Below, piece after piece: positions 34,714-47,462 of a DNA stretch of 64,000 bases. The position numbers and the translations under genes are program-made. The notes below the pieces were generated by a model, which saw only the letters and a program-made list of their open reading frames with translations, was not told the origin of the DNA and searched no databases. The first letter of the stretch is position 1. Each line of letters begins with the position of its first letter. Source of the stretch: Mytilus edulis (lineage: Eukaryota > Mollusca > Bivalvia > Mytilida > Mytilidae); assembly GCF_963676685.1 (NCBI RefSeq), contig NC_092345.1:44537838-44601837 (forward strand). The letters run 5' to 3'.

Positions 34714-37700
34714 TTTGAAAGTGTTAACATTGTTTCTTGTTTAATTCAGTGTTTAAAAGTATAATGAAATTGACCTTTTCTTCCTTGGTGCAATCATTAT
34801 TTATTCTTTACTTGAAGACTAAAAAAACAAAACAATTGTTAATGTATATAAACATATTTTGTTTTACTGATGGGACACATTGAAAAAAAACAAACACAAA
34901 AAACTACTCTTGGGAGTATGCAATCCTTAGTGTTTGAAATAATTCAACATTTCAAATCCAGTAAAAGTAACCTTTCTTGGACGTTGGACAACCAACAGTC
35001 AATCAATACACCCTTTCTTAAATGCAAAAATAAGCTAATTAGAAAATGCAATCCCGTCTTATTTACAATATTAGATAAAATAGCATAACTTCAAACTTCC
35101 GAATAGTCATTGTCGTAAAAATCAAACATCGTCTAATGTCAACTTTATCAGAGAATTTCTTATCTTAAAAGGGGTCAAACACATAAATATTGTAGAGTAT
35201 AAAAACTAAATAGTGACGAAACATCCAAAAGTCTAAATTAAACTTTGACTGAGTAAAAAGGCGACCAGAAGCTTTCATTAAATTTCTAAACATTTCTGTA
35301 TGTGTATAGTTCTGTAAGAATTGGCACACCTCACTACCGTGAAAATCATTTGGGCCGGCTCCCTTATAGGCACGGTCAGTTATTGACATTTATACCTTTG
35401 CATAAGTAACGTGTAAAAGATTGTTTAAATTGAACAACTAATGATTAATCAATGATATGTGGTATGCATTTGAATTAGTAAACAATTTCTCATTTGCATA
35501 GAGATGATTTGGCTCTTGATTTTAGTTCTGGTTCATTGACTTCATAGCTTTCCATTATATTATTATTGACCACGATATGTGACATACAGGGCACTGAAAA
35601 ATCTTTGCGATTAGTTTGCAAGTTTCACACCACGGGTGCCACATGTGGATCAGGATCTGCTTACCCTCCCGGAGCACCTGAGATCACCCCAGTTTTTTGT
35701 GGGATTCGTGTTGCTTAGTCTTTAGTTTTCTATGTTGTGTACTATTATTTTTCTGTTTGTCTTTTTCTTTTTTAAGCCATGACATTGTCAGTTATTTGTC
35801 GTTCTATGAGTTTGACTGTCCCTTTGGTATCTTTTGCCCCCTCTTTTGCAAAAGTGTAAGCATGTCTTCTCTATTGAATTATGAAAATAAACAGATAGAC
35901 CATGATTACCAATGAGACATCGCTACCTAACATAGACCAAAAGGACCAACAGTACAGGCCTTCGTATGACCATTACAAAAGGAGTAATACCTACTTGTAG
36001 CATATTCGATCCGTCCTATTCCTAACAAATAGATAATACAACAGATAGTTATTAGGATAACAGCAGGGCTACTTTATGGACATCCACATAATATCATGCA
36101 TCTTGAAAATAACAGTTTATAGACATTTTTGTTAATATCTGAATAATTTTCGTGCGTTTTTTTTTCAAACTATAATTTGTTTCTTCATAAAACAAAATAT
36201 GTGTACCTACATTACTAGTAACTACATGTATTGTTTTTAATGTGAAAAAGTAGGGTTTATTCTTACAATATGTCTTTAAGTTAAGAATGGAAAAATCTTG
36301 CATAAAGGGTGGAAATGTCAATTTTATTATAATTTTGCACAATGAATAAAACTTGAAACAATGATAACACTTTCAAATTTGACATATCTCCCACTTTTAA
36401 CAGTTTTCAACATGAAATTTCACTGAAAAAAATCGTGTAAATACAAGACAGCTGGACTGTTATTACAGTTAAACAGATGACCTGTTTTTAACTTTGAATA
36501 GATTTGACGGTTTCTCAAAATGAGACAAAGTTAGAACATAAACTGAGAAGATGTATATAGCTTGCCTTAACCGTATTTCGGAATTTTCTGTTTTAATGCT
36601 TTTAATTTAATACTTGGTGTTTGACTTCAAATGGTTTGAAAGTGTTAACATTGTTTCTTGTTTAATTCAGTGTGTAAAAGTATAATGAAATTGACTTTCT
36701 TCTTGGTGCAATCATAATTATTCTTTACTAGAAGACTAAAAAAAAAACAATTGTTTATGTATATAAACATATTTTGTTTTACTGATGGGACACATTGAAA
36801 AAAAAAAACCACACAAAAAACTACTCTTGGGAGTATGAAATCCTTAGTGTTTGAAATAATTCAACATTTCAAATCCAGTAAAAGTAACCTTTTTTTTGAC
36901 GTAGGACAACCAACAGTCAATCAATACATCCTTTCTTAAATGCAAAAATAAGCTAATTATAAAATGCAATCCCGTCTTAATTACAATATAAGATAAAATA
37001 GCATTACTTCAAACTTCCGAATAGTCATTGTCGTAAAAATCAAACATCGTCTAATGTCAACTTTATCAGAGAATTTCTGATCTTAAAAGAGTCAAATACA
37101 TAAATATTGTAGAGTATAAAAACTAAATAGTGACGAAACATCCAAATTAAACTTTGACTGAGTAATAAGGTGGCCAGAAGCTTTCATTAAATTTCTAAAC
37201 ATTTCTGTAGGTGTATAGTTCTGTAAGAATTGGCACACCTCACTACCGTGAAAATCATTCGGGCCGGCTTCCTTATAGGCACGGTCAGTTATTGACATTT
37301 ATACCTTTGCATAAGTAACGTGTAAAAGATTGTTTAAATTGAACAACTAATGATTAATCAATGATATGTGGTATGCATTTGAATCAGCAAACAATTTCTC
37401 ATTTGCATAGAGATGATTTGGCTCTCGATTAAGGTTCTGGTTCATTGACTTCATAGCTTTCCATTATATTGACCCCAATATGTGAGGCACTGCAAAATCT
37501 TTGCGATTAGTTTGCCAGTTTCACACCACAGATGCCACATGTGGAACACGATCTGCTTATCCTTCCAAAGCACCTGAAATCACCACCAGTTTTTAATGGG
37601 GTTCGTGCTGCTTAGTCTTTAGTTTTCTGTGTTGTGTTTTATTATTTTTCTGTTTGTCTTTTTCTTTTTTAAGCCATGACGTTGTCAGTTATTTGTCGAT

Positions 37701-38340
37701 CTATGAGTTTGACTGTCCCTTTGGTATCTTTTGCCCCCTCTTTTGCAAAAGTGTGAGCATGTCTTCTCTATTGATTTATGAAAAAAAAAACAGATAGACC
37801 ATGATTACCAATGATACATTGCTATCCAACAAAGACCAAAAGAATCAGGAGTACAGGCGTTCGTATGACCATTACAACAGGAGTAATACCTACTTGTAGC
37901 ACATTCGATCTGTCCTATTCCTAACAAAACGGTAATACAACAGATAGTTATTAGAATAACAGGGCTACTTCATGGACATCTACATAATATCAAGCATCTT
38001 GATAATGTGATAATGTCAGTTTATAGACAATTTTGTCAATTTCGGATTAATTTTGCGCTTCAAATTTGACATATCTCCCACATTTAACAGTTTTAAACAT
38101 GCCATTTAAATGAAAATCAGCTTGTTAATACGAGACAGCTTGACTGTTATTACAGTTGAATAGCAGACCTGTTTTTAACTTCTAATAGTTGGAAAAACGT
38201 CATATTTTTGTCCGTTTTTTAAATGAGACCAATCTAGGTGATAAACTATGAAGGTGTATAATATAGATTGCCTTAACCGTATTTAGGATTTTTCAGTTTT
38301 AATGCTTTTCGATTTCATACTTGGTTTTGACTTCAAAGGG
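34714..38340. repeat. Tandem segmental duplication, about 1.9 kb and 1.7 kb
   Basis: Copy A, 34,714-36,634, and copy B, 36,635-38,340, both begin TTTGAAAGTGTTAACATTG. They stay alignable to the family B fragment at their ends. Copy A has an extra segment of about 215 bp near 36,150-36,365. Both include a family E repeat and a short minus-strand frame. The junctions share TTTGA with the family B repeat, which points to a microhomology breakpoint. Confidence 0.9.
35165..35389 (-). CDS. Short frame duplicated in both tandem copies (copy A)
   Basis: The 74-codon frame begins MSITDRAYKGAGPNDFHGSE after an in-frame TAA. Copy B at 37,298-37,092 (68 codons) keeps the same reading for about 55 codons, with changes G to E, H to P, R to H and F to I, then diverges. 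Amino-acid-changing differences are about as frequent as silent ones, so selection is not evident. A donor-like GAG/GTGTGC occurs after HGSE in both. It is unrecognised and may be repeat-derived. Confidence 0.25.
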   Translation of the reverse strand: MSITDRAYKGAGPNDFHGSEVCQFLQNYTHTEMFRNLMKASGRLFTQSKFNLDFWMFRHYLVFILYNIYVFDPF

Positions 38341-38701
38341 TTTGATGCGAGCGCCACTGACGAGTTTTATGTATAATAAAGGCGCACTTGGTGTACTTTA
38401 AACTTATCAGCCTAATATCTTTGATGAATTTTAAAAATCGATAAATTTATTTCACGACGAACTTTCATCCTTCCCTTATATATACGGAAAACTGTGTATT
38501 AATATGTAGTTTTGCTTGAATTTCAGTCCTAATAGCACGAGAATCACTAAGTATATTCGCATGCTAGATTTATTAAAAATTCATAACTCCTAGAATTGAG
38601 GATAAAACCAAAGAAAAAGACAACGATTCGAGCAAAATACAGCCAGGAAATACCGGAGGCGGACAATATAGACTAGTTCATCGAAATTAACGCAACAATA
38701 A

Positions 38702-38727
38702 ACACACACACACACACACACACACAA
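38702..38727. repeat. (AC)n microsatellite
   Basis: About thirteen AC dinucleotides, followed at about 38,730-38,890 by a segment with CTGGAGCTCCCTGACT and CTCTAGCCAATGTG, which I recall as part of a common mussel repeat. Confidence 0.9.
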
Positions 38728-39035
38728 GATTAACAACGGCTGGAGCTCCCTGACTGACAAGCGCCAAACTGCGGCTTGTTAAACATGTTTTGTGATACAG
38801 CAAACGTCCACCTATATCTCTAGCCAATGTGAGATAAACAAACACACAGCAATGTGCACAATATAAAACCGTTTCAAAGAAGCGCGAGTTGATGTTTGAA
38901 TAGGTAACAGAAGAATATAAGAAAAATTGCAATATCGACATAAATTAACGAAAGGACTACTAGCATTTCCTGACATGATCTAGCTCCAGACTTCAATTGA
39001 AGTGATTGAAAGATCATTACTACAACATATAGTAC

Positions 39036-42000
39036 CTGTGTTCCACGCAATTCCTTGACAAAAGGGGTCTCTTTTTGGGCAAATTTTCCAGTAGGTGTTC
39101 TCTCTGCAGTTCTGTTTTGATTTTCTTGCTTCGTATATGTACCATTGTTGAATTTCACTTCTTTATTTATCTAAATATAAAAAACAAATAGTAATAAGCT
39201 TATTTAAATGTTTACATATACTAAATTGATTGTCGTACACTAAATAAGTGACTAGACATTTCCAGTGTTTTTGAACTCATATATTATAGTTATATGAATA
39301 AATCATATATAGGGTGAACATACTCATCATAGATACTAGGATTGAAATTGTATATTTGCGCCAACGCGCGCCTCGTCTACAAAAGACTTATTAGTGACGC
39401 TCGAATCAAAGCAAGTTAAAAAGGTAAAAAAAAGCGTAAAGTTTAAGAGCATGAAAAAAACCCACCAACTTATAATTCAGCAACACAACATCACACTGTA
39501 AATCATAAGTAGTAGACTTCTCCGCCTTTCCTTGTAAGATATTGACGATAACTATTTTATTTCTGACGAATTAAATCAGTTGTACAAGTTCGAGAAATTA
39601 ATGATATCGAAATATCCTGATTTGTTATAACGAATTTACTCAGTGATATCGAGTTACAAAATCGACAAATCTGTGATCACTATTCTCTAAAATTCGTGAT
39701 CACGAATTCAAATCATTTCATGGAGGTCCTAAATGGAATTGCTTAGTTATGGCCAAACGTTGTGGGTCTGAGGGAATGTCACTGCACAGATATAGGAAAA
39801 AAGTAAAATAACAAAAATACTGAACTCCGAGGAAAATTCAAAACGGAAAGTCCCTAATCAAATGGCAAATTCAAATGATAAAACACACCAAACGAAAGGA
39901 CAACAACTGTCATATTCTTGACTAGGTAAAGGCATTCTCAAATGTAGAAAAGGAAGATATGGTATGAATGCCAATGAAACAACTCTCCATCCAAGTCACA
40001 ATTTATAAAAGTAAACCATTATAGGTCAAGGTACGATCTTCAACACGAAGCCTTGACTCACACAGAACAGCAAGCTATAAAGGGCCCAAAAATTACTAGT
40101 GTAAAGCTATTCAAACGGGAAAACCAACGGTCTAATCTATTTAAAAAAAACCCGATAAACGATAAACACTTATGAACCACATCAACAAAGGACAACTACT
40201 GAACATCAGATTCCTGACTTAGGACAGGTGCAAACAATTGCAGCGGATCTTTATGGTACCAAACCTTCACCCTTATATGAAATAATTGTGTAGCATCACA
40301 ACATAGAAAGACATGTAGGTATATATGATCACTTGTAAAGAATGTATCCAAGACTTGTGTACCGAAAATTTGATAAACTAACATTACAACAGATTTTTCT
40401 GCACAAAACTGGAAACCATGTTTTACTTTCTTTATATCAAGATAATCTCAAGCATAATGATAAAAATTTAAATGTGTGATACAAATTGTATTTTCTGGTC
40501 ATATTATTGTCAGTAAAATAAAATGTGGTAAAAATAACTCGATTATCTTTGAAAAAATATATCATATATAAACAATTTTCTGAAGTAGACACCTCTGTTT
40601 CTTTACTACTGATAGTTTCTCTAGTGTGGCTGGGTTGATCTGTATTTTTCGATTCGCCTTTGTGATCTTTGGTTAAACACTGCCCCTTTTTCGTATCTTT
40701 TTGTTTTATTCTATCGTCTTTGTTTGACTGTTCTATTTTTTCAACTTGAGTTGTCACATCCTGAATATGTAAGAAGGTACTTCATCAATATTTTAAGACG
40801 ATCATTATTTTTTGTTTACATTTTAACAGCTGTTGCCGGACCCTTTTAGTTGATATAAGCACAGAAGAATAAATTCTGAGCAACCAAACTATTATGTTTT
40901 GTATTTAAAAATAGAAAACAAAACTGAATAAATTTCATGTGTTCGAAGCGATTTTCTTGCTTTAGCTCCACAAGGTATGCTCGAACCGATCTTTTGAAAG
41001 CCAAGGATGTATAGAAACCAAAACATTTGAACAGCTTTAAAACCAAAATGGACATAAAAAAATATAGCCAAATCCATTTCAGCTCAAATTAGCCAGAGAT
41101 AATTGTAATCTTAGTTTCCTTTCAATCAATTATAGATTTATAACCAGATAAGAAAGTGCCAAGAAAGGTTTGTTCTTCATGATACCAGAACCGAAGTACC
41201 GAAGTACTGACTGCTGAGCTGATGATACGCTCGATGACTATTAGTCAACTAGCAGAATTTATAAAATATATACATATCTATTTGTAAGAAAATGAAATAT
41301 TCTTTTCGTTGATTTTTTCATTAAGCATAAATCAAGCCGTTGGGTTTCTCTTGTATCTCTGGATTTTTTTACAATTTGTCAAGCAAAGGGCGTATATAGC
41401 TTCCTATATAGAGCATACGAGTTTAGCTTTTGGTAAAGGCCATACGGAAACCTGTAATTGTTTACATTTGGTCCGCCTTTGGTCTCTGATTCTGATAGTT
41501 GTACCATTTGCAGTCATACCACATATCCTTTTCTTGCATATTGCATTTCTAATTATGTCCAACAATAATATTGATTCTAATTGGTACTATGGTAAAGGTT
41601 GCAACTTGCGTAGAGCACCGTCACTTCTGGTATGAAAACATACATTTTTGCTCATCATTTGTATTATGCTGCAGATGAAAAACAAATATATTTGCTCATA
41701 ATTAGTTTAATGCTACAGATGAAAAACCAAAACTTTCACTCAATATTTCTATCATGCTGCAGAAAACGGTATTATATTTAATATTCTAAAACATAAGACT
41801 ATAAAAAGGGGGCATACATATGCAGACTTACTCTTTGATCAGTGGTTACTTCCTCTATCAAAATTACACTTTCTTCGTTTCTTTCTTCAGCTGGTTTATT
41901 TTTATTTTTCTGTAAATATTTATGATATTATTCAAATCTGTGAGCGTAACTTCGTGTTGTCATAAAGCTACCCATTTTCTAATTATTTAAGAAGAAGAAA

Positions 42001-45000
42001 TTGACTTAGTTTCAAATCTTTAGAATTTTTGGTAAAATGAAATGTATTCTACGTACGACAGGTTGTGTTACCTATAAATGCAACGCCAAAGACCACAGCA
42101 TTTTGAAGTACGTAAGTTAAAAAAAAACTCATAACCACCAATTTTGTAATAAAAAATTTACCATAAATGATAAAGTTTAAATTCATCCTGATATGATTGA
42201 AACATTTGCCCCTTGATTTTAAACACCGATTAAATCCAGGGGCAAATGTAATCGGTGTTTAAAATCCAGGGGCAAATGTAATCGGTGTTTAAAATCCAGG
42301 GGCAAATGTAATCGGTGTTTAAAATCCAGGGGCAAATGTAATTGGTGTTTAAAATCCAGGGGCAAATGTTTCAATCATATCAGGATGAGATCATGTTAAT
42401 ATAATATGAATATAAACACTTACTAATAGACCAAAAACGTGGAACCTGGTGTTAATGTACTCACGGAAGATTGTGAAAGCCCACACGAAGTGGTATGCCA
42501 CCCAAAAACATAATTCTGACTCAAAGACGTATTAACCGTCTCTGTCTTTATAAGGCGAAGAAGAACAAAATTGACACAGAACTGTGCAAACCTCTGTTTT
42601 TTACTGGGTTCTTCTAATAATATCATATATTTTGGATCTATGTTTTAAACTTTTCCGTAACCTTTGTACTGTATGGGTTTATGAGAATAAACTATCTATC
42701 TATCTATCTTGTTAAACTTTAGTTTTCTGCGTAATGATTTCGAACTGTTGTAAGTATTTTCCTGTTTGGTTCGTTTTGATCATACTGCCTTCCTTAGAAT
42801 TGTGCGTGGCTTTGAGTGTTCTGTCTCATATACGCATACCTAAATCTCCATTTAAACATAACAACATTAAGTTTTCAGAAAATTATTTCATCAAGATCCT
42901 TTACAACGTTTGCCATAAATATTTTATTAGAACACCCCTCGAGCTTTATCTTAGTCCCTTTGGTCCATTCGTATCAGTTAAGCCTCGTTTTATACTTTCT
43001 CATATAAGGTAAAAATCCCATTACTATATTCTAATAATTCAAACCTTATGTTGCGATAGTTTCATATGGTCTCGTTTTTGTTTTACTTGAAGCGGTGTCT
43101 GTTTGGATTTTGGGAGTACACCACTCAGTTGGAGACTACGTAATCGTTCATCCTCTGCATCTTCTAAAGCTTGCTCTTTTTTGCAAACTTCTGCCTTTAG
43201 TTAAAGTTAAGAATTATATATTTTTAAATATTTTTTTAAATTGACAATGTCCACATCAATTTTTTTTTTAAGGATTGTAAAATGTATTTTTTTTGTAAGA
43301 AACGACAATTTTTGATCCTTAAAAAACATATTTTGACCTTTTAGTTTTGACAAAAATCAGTTATAGTTTCATTTTCATTTATAAGTTGCTTTTGGTTTAC
43401 TGCCAGCTAAGTTTGATGAGATGTGATATGAATATAAATTAGGGATGTCAACGAGTAATCGAGTAATCGAGTATCGCTCGGTAGTACCGAGTATCGATTA
43501 TCAAAATGATACTCAACTAATCGGTTTCCTGCTAGAATTTATTGCTTTCTTAAGTTTAAACAAATTTTTTTTTAATAAATGCACCTCACGGTCATTATAT
43601 ATTTCAACATTAATAAAAAATAAAACGATTTAAATGTTTGCGTTTAAAAGAACAATAGCATTTTTCAAAGGCTGACAATTTTATCTAAGTCACTCCTAAC
43701 TCTGTACAGTCAGGGCATATATTTTCATCAGCAGGACTGTTAGTTACCTAACAAATTTGAGAAATCACTACGTCCCACAAAAAGTTGACCAGATAATATT
43801 TTTAAACACATTCTTTGCACCCTTCTTGACCCTCAGGAAATGATTAATGACATCAGTAAGTTATCATTATCACTCATTTGTTGATTCGATAATTATTATA
43901 AATATATTGCACGAATTTCTTCTCATATCTGGCTCATTTCTGAAATAATATATATAAATGCTGTAAGAAAAATTTTCGTAAGAAGAAAATAAATACCCCC
44001 ATCCCCTTTCTCCCACACAAATTGTGACAAATAGAAAGAACACAGACACAAAAAGTCTATAATAGCTAACGTTATGAGTAGAAATTCTTCTGTATTTTGA
44101 AAATGGAGAAACACAAAAAGGCTTCGATGAAGACTTTAAATTCTCTGTGTTTACAGCAGATTTCATTGAGTGTGTAGCCAAAGGTAATATCTTTGGATAG
44201 CTTGCTTGTTAGCTGAACCGTGAAGTCATTGTTAGGTCAGGTGAACTACCCTACTTTAAGAATAGACTAGTCCAACAGCAAACTCATCGATCTGTCTGTT
44301 GGACTATGATACTTCGAAAGGAGGGTAGTATACCTGACCTTATAATGACTTCACGGTTCAGCTAACAAGCAAGCTAACCAAAGATATTACCTTTCGCTAC
44401 ACACTCAATGGAATCTGCTGTAAATGTGAAATGTTTGTAAATGATCCTTGATCTGAAAACAGAGATGTTGTTGATGAGGAACTATACTATTGAGAATACT
44501 TTTTTTTAAATAATTTAAAAAAAAAAGATAATTAACTTCATATCGATTTGTCCATTATTGCTAATCTAAACCCGCTTGATTTTTAATTGCATGTCCCTAG
44601 TCGCTTTATTAATGTACATGGATTAAATTATTTATAATTGTGTCGATGAACCAAATATTTATCGAACATGGATCACTGAAGATGAAAGATAAAGATAGAG
44701 AGAAGGGCGCCGTGCCATTCTATTCTTACCTCTTGTTCTATTTCGAGTTTTTCATACATTTTATCTATATAGCGTTTGTCATTTATCCTGATGACATCTG
44801 TTCCCATTAAGTGTTGAAGTCTGGAACGAACCTTCGCTGTGGACAGTGTACTTTAAGAAAAATGACGGCAGTATAGAATTAATCTGATATAATCTTGATA
44901 AATGCATACAATCTTTACCCGTTCAATTTCTGATGTTTAAATTTGTATCATATGTGTTTATTACATTTGACATTTTTTTTTTTAAATAAGACTTTAGTAC

Positions 45001-45667
45001 ATTTACCGTCGAGACCCTTTTTGTATCTCCGAAATGCTAAATTATCACTAATAAGGGAAGTAAATTGTAATGTGGAATGTAAAACAATTATCAAAACAAA
45101 GAAAACAGTTTAAAGTGAGAGTTTCGATAACTTTTTATGTTGAGTTTTTTAAGTGTAACATGTTTAAGTTGTAAAAGTCTCCCTGGCTTAAAGGTGTTGA
45201 TATTTAGCATTTAAATTTTTAGTTGTTAAATCCGCCTATTTCCGCTAAGACTATATCTGCTTTATTACGAAATATTTTATCGTTTGGTCATTTTTAAAAA
45301 GTCCCTTTAGAGCTATATGAGAAAAAATGTCAAACCATCTCAACAATACCTTAGCAAGATTCAAACAGTCCTCTCAGTAATGTACCTTTGTATTTAAAAA
45401 AACTTACGAATCGAAACTAAATTCATTAGAATCCCAAGAAAATTCCACAACTTTGGCCTCCATAAGTTTCTCTTTAGCATTTTCCATATTAAAATTAGTT
45501 AAGAGTTCATGAACAATTGCTTTATTTTCTTTCCTTAGAATGGATTCCTGACGCAAAAAGCGTGTCCCGCGAGATTCTGCAATATTTGATTGAGAAACAA
45601 ACAAAGTCGCCGTGCTTCCATACATTTCTTCATTATTAATTCCTTTGAAGACTTTCCGAAGCATCAT
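39036..45667 (-). CDS. Charged, probably coiled-coil protein, first six exons (3' end not found)
   Basis: Minus-strand exons with GT-AG borders: 45,667-45,408, 44,850-44,730, 43,194-43,045, 41,909-41,832, 40,760-40,593 and 39,170-39,036. Exon 1 ends with two bases, completed by the first base of exon 2; all later junctions are phase 0. Together they give 304 codons. The start ATG (followed by a second ATG) has an in-frame TAA two codons upstream. Exon 1 starts MMLRKVFKGINNEEMYGSTA. Exon 2 reads TLSTAKVRSRLQHLMGTDVI. Exon 3 has an acidic/basic helical stretch EQALEDAEDERLRSLQLSG. Exons 4-6 are Lys/Glu/Gln/Thr-rich and probably disordered. There is no signal peptide or named domain. Donors such as GTAAGT (exons 1 and 4) are strong. 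I do not recognise the family; a ciliary or centrosomal coiled-coil protein is only a guess. Confidence 0.7.
39950..40245 (+). repeat. CAATGAGACAACTCTCC repeat (family A)
   Basis: Well preserved: GAATGCCAATGAAACAACTC, CCATCCAAGTCACAATTTAT, AGGTCAAGGTACG, CACACAGAACAGCAAGC, AACGGGAAAACCAACGG, ACAACTACTGAACATCAG. It lies in an intron of the coiled-coil gene, directly after a family D copy (39,795-39,950). Other copies: 47,463-47,752, 55,290-55,575 (minus), and a split minus copy at 60,590-61,165. Confidence 0.8.
42184..42387. mobile_element. Hairpin element with 49-bp ends and a 30-bp tandem array
   Basis: The left end CATCCTGATATGATTGAAAC continues to GATTTTAAACACCGATTA and is matched in inverse at the right end (42,387). 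Between them, GGCAAATGTAATCGGTGTTTAAAATCCAGG-type units of exactly 30 bp occur about four times, all in one orientation. The array unit is itself part of the terminal repeat. It lies in intron 3 of the coiled-coil gene. No coding. Confidence 0.9.
42420..42712 (+). mobile_element. Probable 3' end of a non-LTR retrotransposon
   Basis: It ends with GAATAAACTATCTATCTATC: an AATAAA followed by a (TATC)n tail, as I recall for bivalve RTE-like or other non-LTR elements. The 5' limit is not resolvable, and no reverse transcriptase motif is present. The opposite-strand 67-codon frame (42,626-42,423) is not supported. Confidence 0.4.
44150..44424. mobile_element. 275-bp foldback element
   Basis: Both arms (about 105 bp) run TTTACAGCAGATT, CATTGAGTGTGTAG, AAAGGTAATATCTTTGG, TAGCTTGCTTGTTAGCTG, AACCGTGAAGTCATT, AGGTCAGGT, CTACCCT, with few mismatches. 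The loop holds TCCAACAG...CTGTTGGA. A related partial copy (right arm and loop only) is at about 50,620-50,790. It lies in intron 2 of the coiled-coil gene. Confidence 0.9.
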
Positions 45668-46403
45668 TACTTAACTTTGTTTTCTTTTTTGCACGCAAAG
45701 CAACTATTATCTAGCGTTAAGTTTCCAGATTCATGAACTTGAATTATCTTGGATGTATACAGTATTTATTATGCATGAGCAGTGAGAATAGACGAAAAAC
45801 CAATTACTTTATAAACAATAGTGATTATGGGTGTAACAAAATAGTCGATAACCCTTATCGGATTCTATTTTAAATTTTCAAGAGTGTGCATCGTCATAAG
45901 TTTTATGTTAATTTAACATTTATTACTTTTGACCTAAAATAATTATTGTACGGTTTACGTTTACATTCATATCGGTATAACATTTAATACTTTATGATAA
46001 ATAGTTATAGTTTATCCATATTCGGAAATCGAAATACAAGTAGAAAATCACGAGCAGTTTGACTGTCTGATATTGTTGAAGAACTGATATATATTTAGTG
46101 TAAAAATTCAGTACTTTCTTTCTGTGGGAAAAGGCTCGTGGGGGGGGGGGGGGGGGGGAGGGGGGTAATTTCTAAAATGAATACCTTAGCCTGATACGAA
46201 CTAAAAACTAATAATTATGCACAAGCCAGGATGAAAATGAATACTCTGCAACACAAAATGCAGGAAACAATTGTGTACTTATAGTGAAAATATAAACCAA
46301 GAATCGTTACAGATAAAAACATATCAATTCTAACAATTCATGTACCCGGGAATATTAAATCACCTTATCATTCATTGGATATCTATTAAGAAACTTGGGT
46401 TCG
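45668..46403. other. Upstream region of the coiled-coil gene
   Basis: This should hold the 5'UTR and promoter of the gene starting at 45,667, but no TATA box or other clear element stands out. It includes a poly(G) tract at 46,138-46,160. Nothing else is seen. Confidence 0.4.
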
Positions 46404-46568
46404 CAGGAGCGGATCGAGCCATTTTAAAAAGGGGGGGTTCCAAACCCAGAGTAAAAAGGGGGGGGGGGGGGTTCCAACTATATGCTCCCATTCAAATGCA
46501 TTGATCGGCCAAAAAAAAGGGGGGTTCCAACCGGACCCCCGGATCCCCCCCCCCTGGATCCGCCACTG
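46404..46568. mobile_element. G/C-tract hAT-like MITE
   Basis: The ends CAGGAGCGGATC and GGATCCGCCACTG form an inverted repeat of the CAGTGGCGGATCC type, with GGTTCG at both borders. The inside has several GGGGGTTCCAA and CCCCCC tracts. It resembles a common molluscan hAT-type MITE. The duplication is only about 6 bp as preserved. Confidence 0.65.
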
Positions 46569-46783
46569 GTTCGAATGTGCCGTTGCTGTTTCTTACGACC
46601 TTGCCCTTTATCCTATGTATCCTCTTGTTTATTTATTTTATAATTATTAAGAAACACAATATAAGATACAATAAATGAAATTTGGAATAATAATGTAATA
46701 TATTAACAATTTGTCTGGAAAATTAAGTCCCCGTATCAGTTTGTATTCTTATAGCCCACAATCTAACGTTTCTCAAGGCTTAT

Positions 46784-47184
46784 GGATGTACTTAGGTGAG
46801 GTTAGGTGAAAATTAAGAAATTAAGAAGTTAAAATTGATACTACTATAGCTGGTAGAGCATCAATTAAGGATTAAAATAAGCTAAAAATATTGATAGGTC
46901 ATGGACCTCCTTTTCGAGATATTTGAGATTTAAAATATGGCGGGAAAAGGCTGACTCGGACTTTAACCTTATATTTGCATTGGTATTATTAGGTCTCAAA
47001 ACAAAAGAAAGAAAATTAAGAATCTTCTAAAATTTTGGTAAATGACCTTTCATGAGCTATTAAGACTTATATGAAAAAATAAATGGGTGTTATGGGGCAA
47101 AATATTTTACATTGTATTGTATGGAAAAACACAAAGGAGTCTGAACATTTGACACAAATTCCAAAACCTCACCTAAGTACATCC
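46784..47184. mobile_element. 401-bp TIR element with TTAT flanks
   Basis: The ends GGATGTACTTAGGTGAGGTT and AACCTCACCTAAGTACATCC are flanked by TTAT at 46,780-46,783 and 47,185-47,188. No coding. The 4-bp AT-only duplication is reminiscent of TTAA-type insertion, but the target is TTAT. Confidence 0.8.
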
Positions 47185-47462
47185 TTATGTACGCATTTGT
47201 TTACTTTATTATTTACTTTCAAGTGGTTTAAAGTATAGAATCATAATTTTCTTTTAAGTATACAATAAAACGATGAGTGCACTTAATTTACTGTTCAAAC
47301 AAGAGGGGCATAAATTTTCTATATTTTTTTTTAATACATTTTGCAGATTTTTTAAATAAAGCTTAGTTCAGAAAAATAAATTATTTAATACTTTAGACTT
47401 TAGTTATATGACTGGTTTATGATTTCTGTTAAATTCCCCTCCAAACCTCACCAATTGTAAAT

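Noticed and set aside
38603-38691. Plus-strand frame after an AG reading EDKTKEKDNDSSKIQPG
   Set aside because: Looks protein-like, but the surroundings belong to a dispersed repeat block ending in (AC)n, and there is no partner exon.
42423-42626. 67-codon minus-strand frame ending at a GTAAGT
   Set aside because: The segment is better explained as the 3' end of a plus-strand retroelement with AATAAA and a (TATC)n tail, and the frame has no acceptor.
43441-44601. Possible hAT element from TAGGGATGTCAACGAG to CATGTCCCTA
   Set aside because: The ends match poorly and the flanking 8-mers differ; a similar lone end occurs at 3,239.
46848-46875. tRNA D-arm-like text TAGCTGGTAGAGCATC
   Set aside because: No B box follows and no cloverleaf is possible; it lies within a TIR element.
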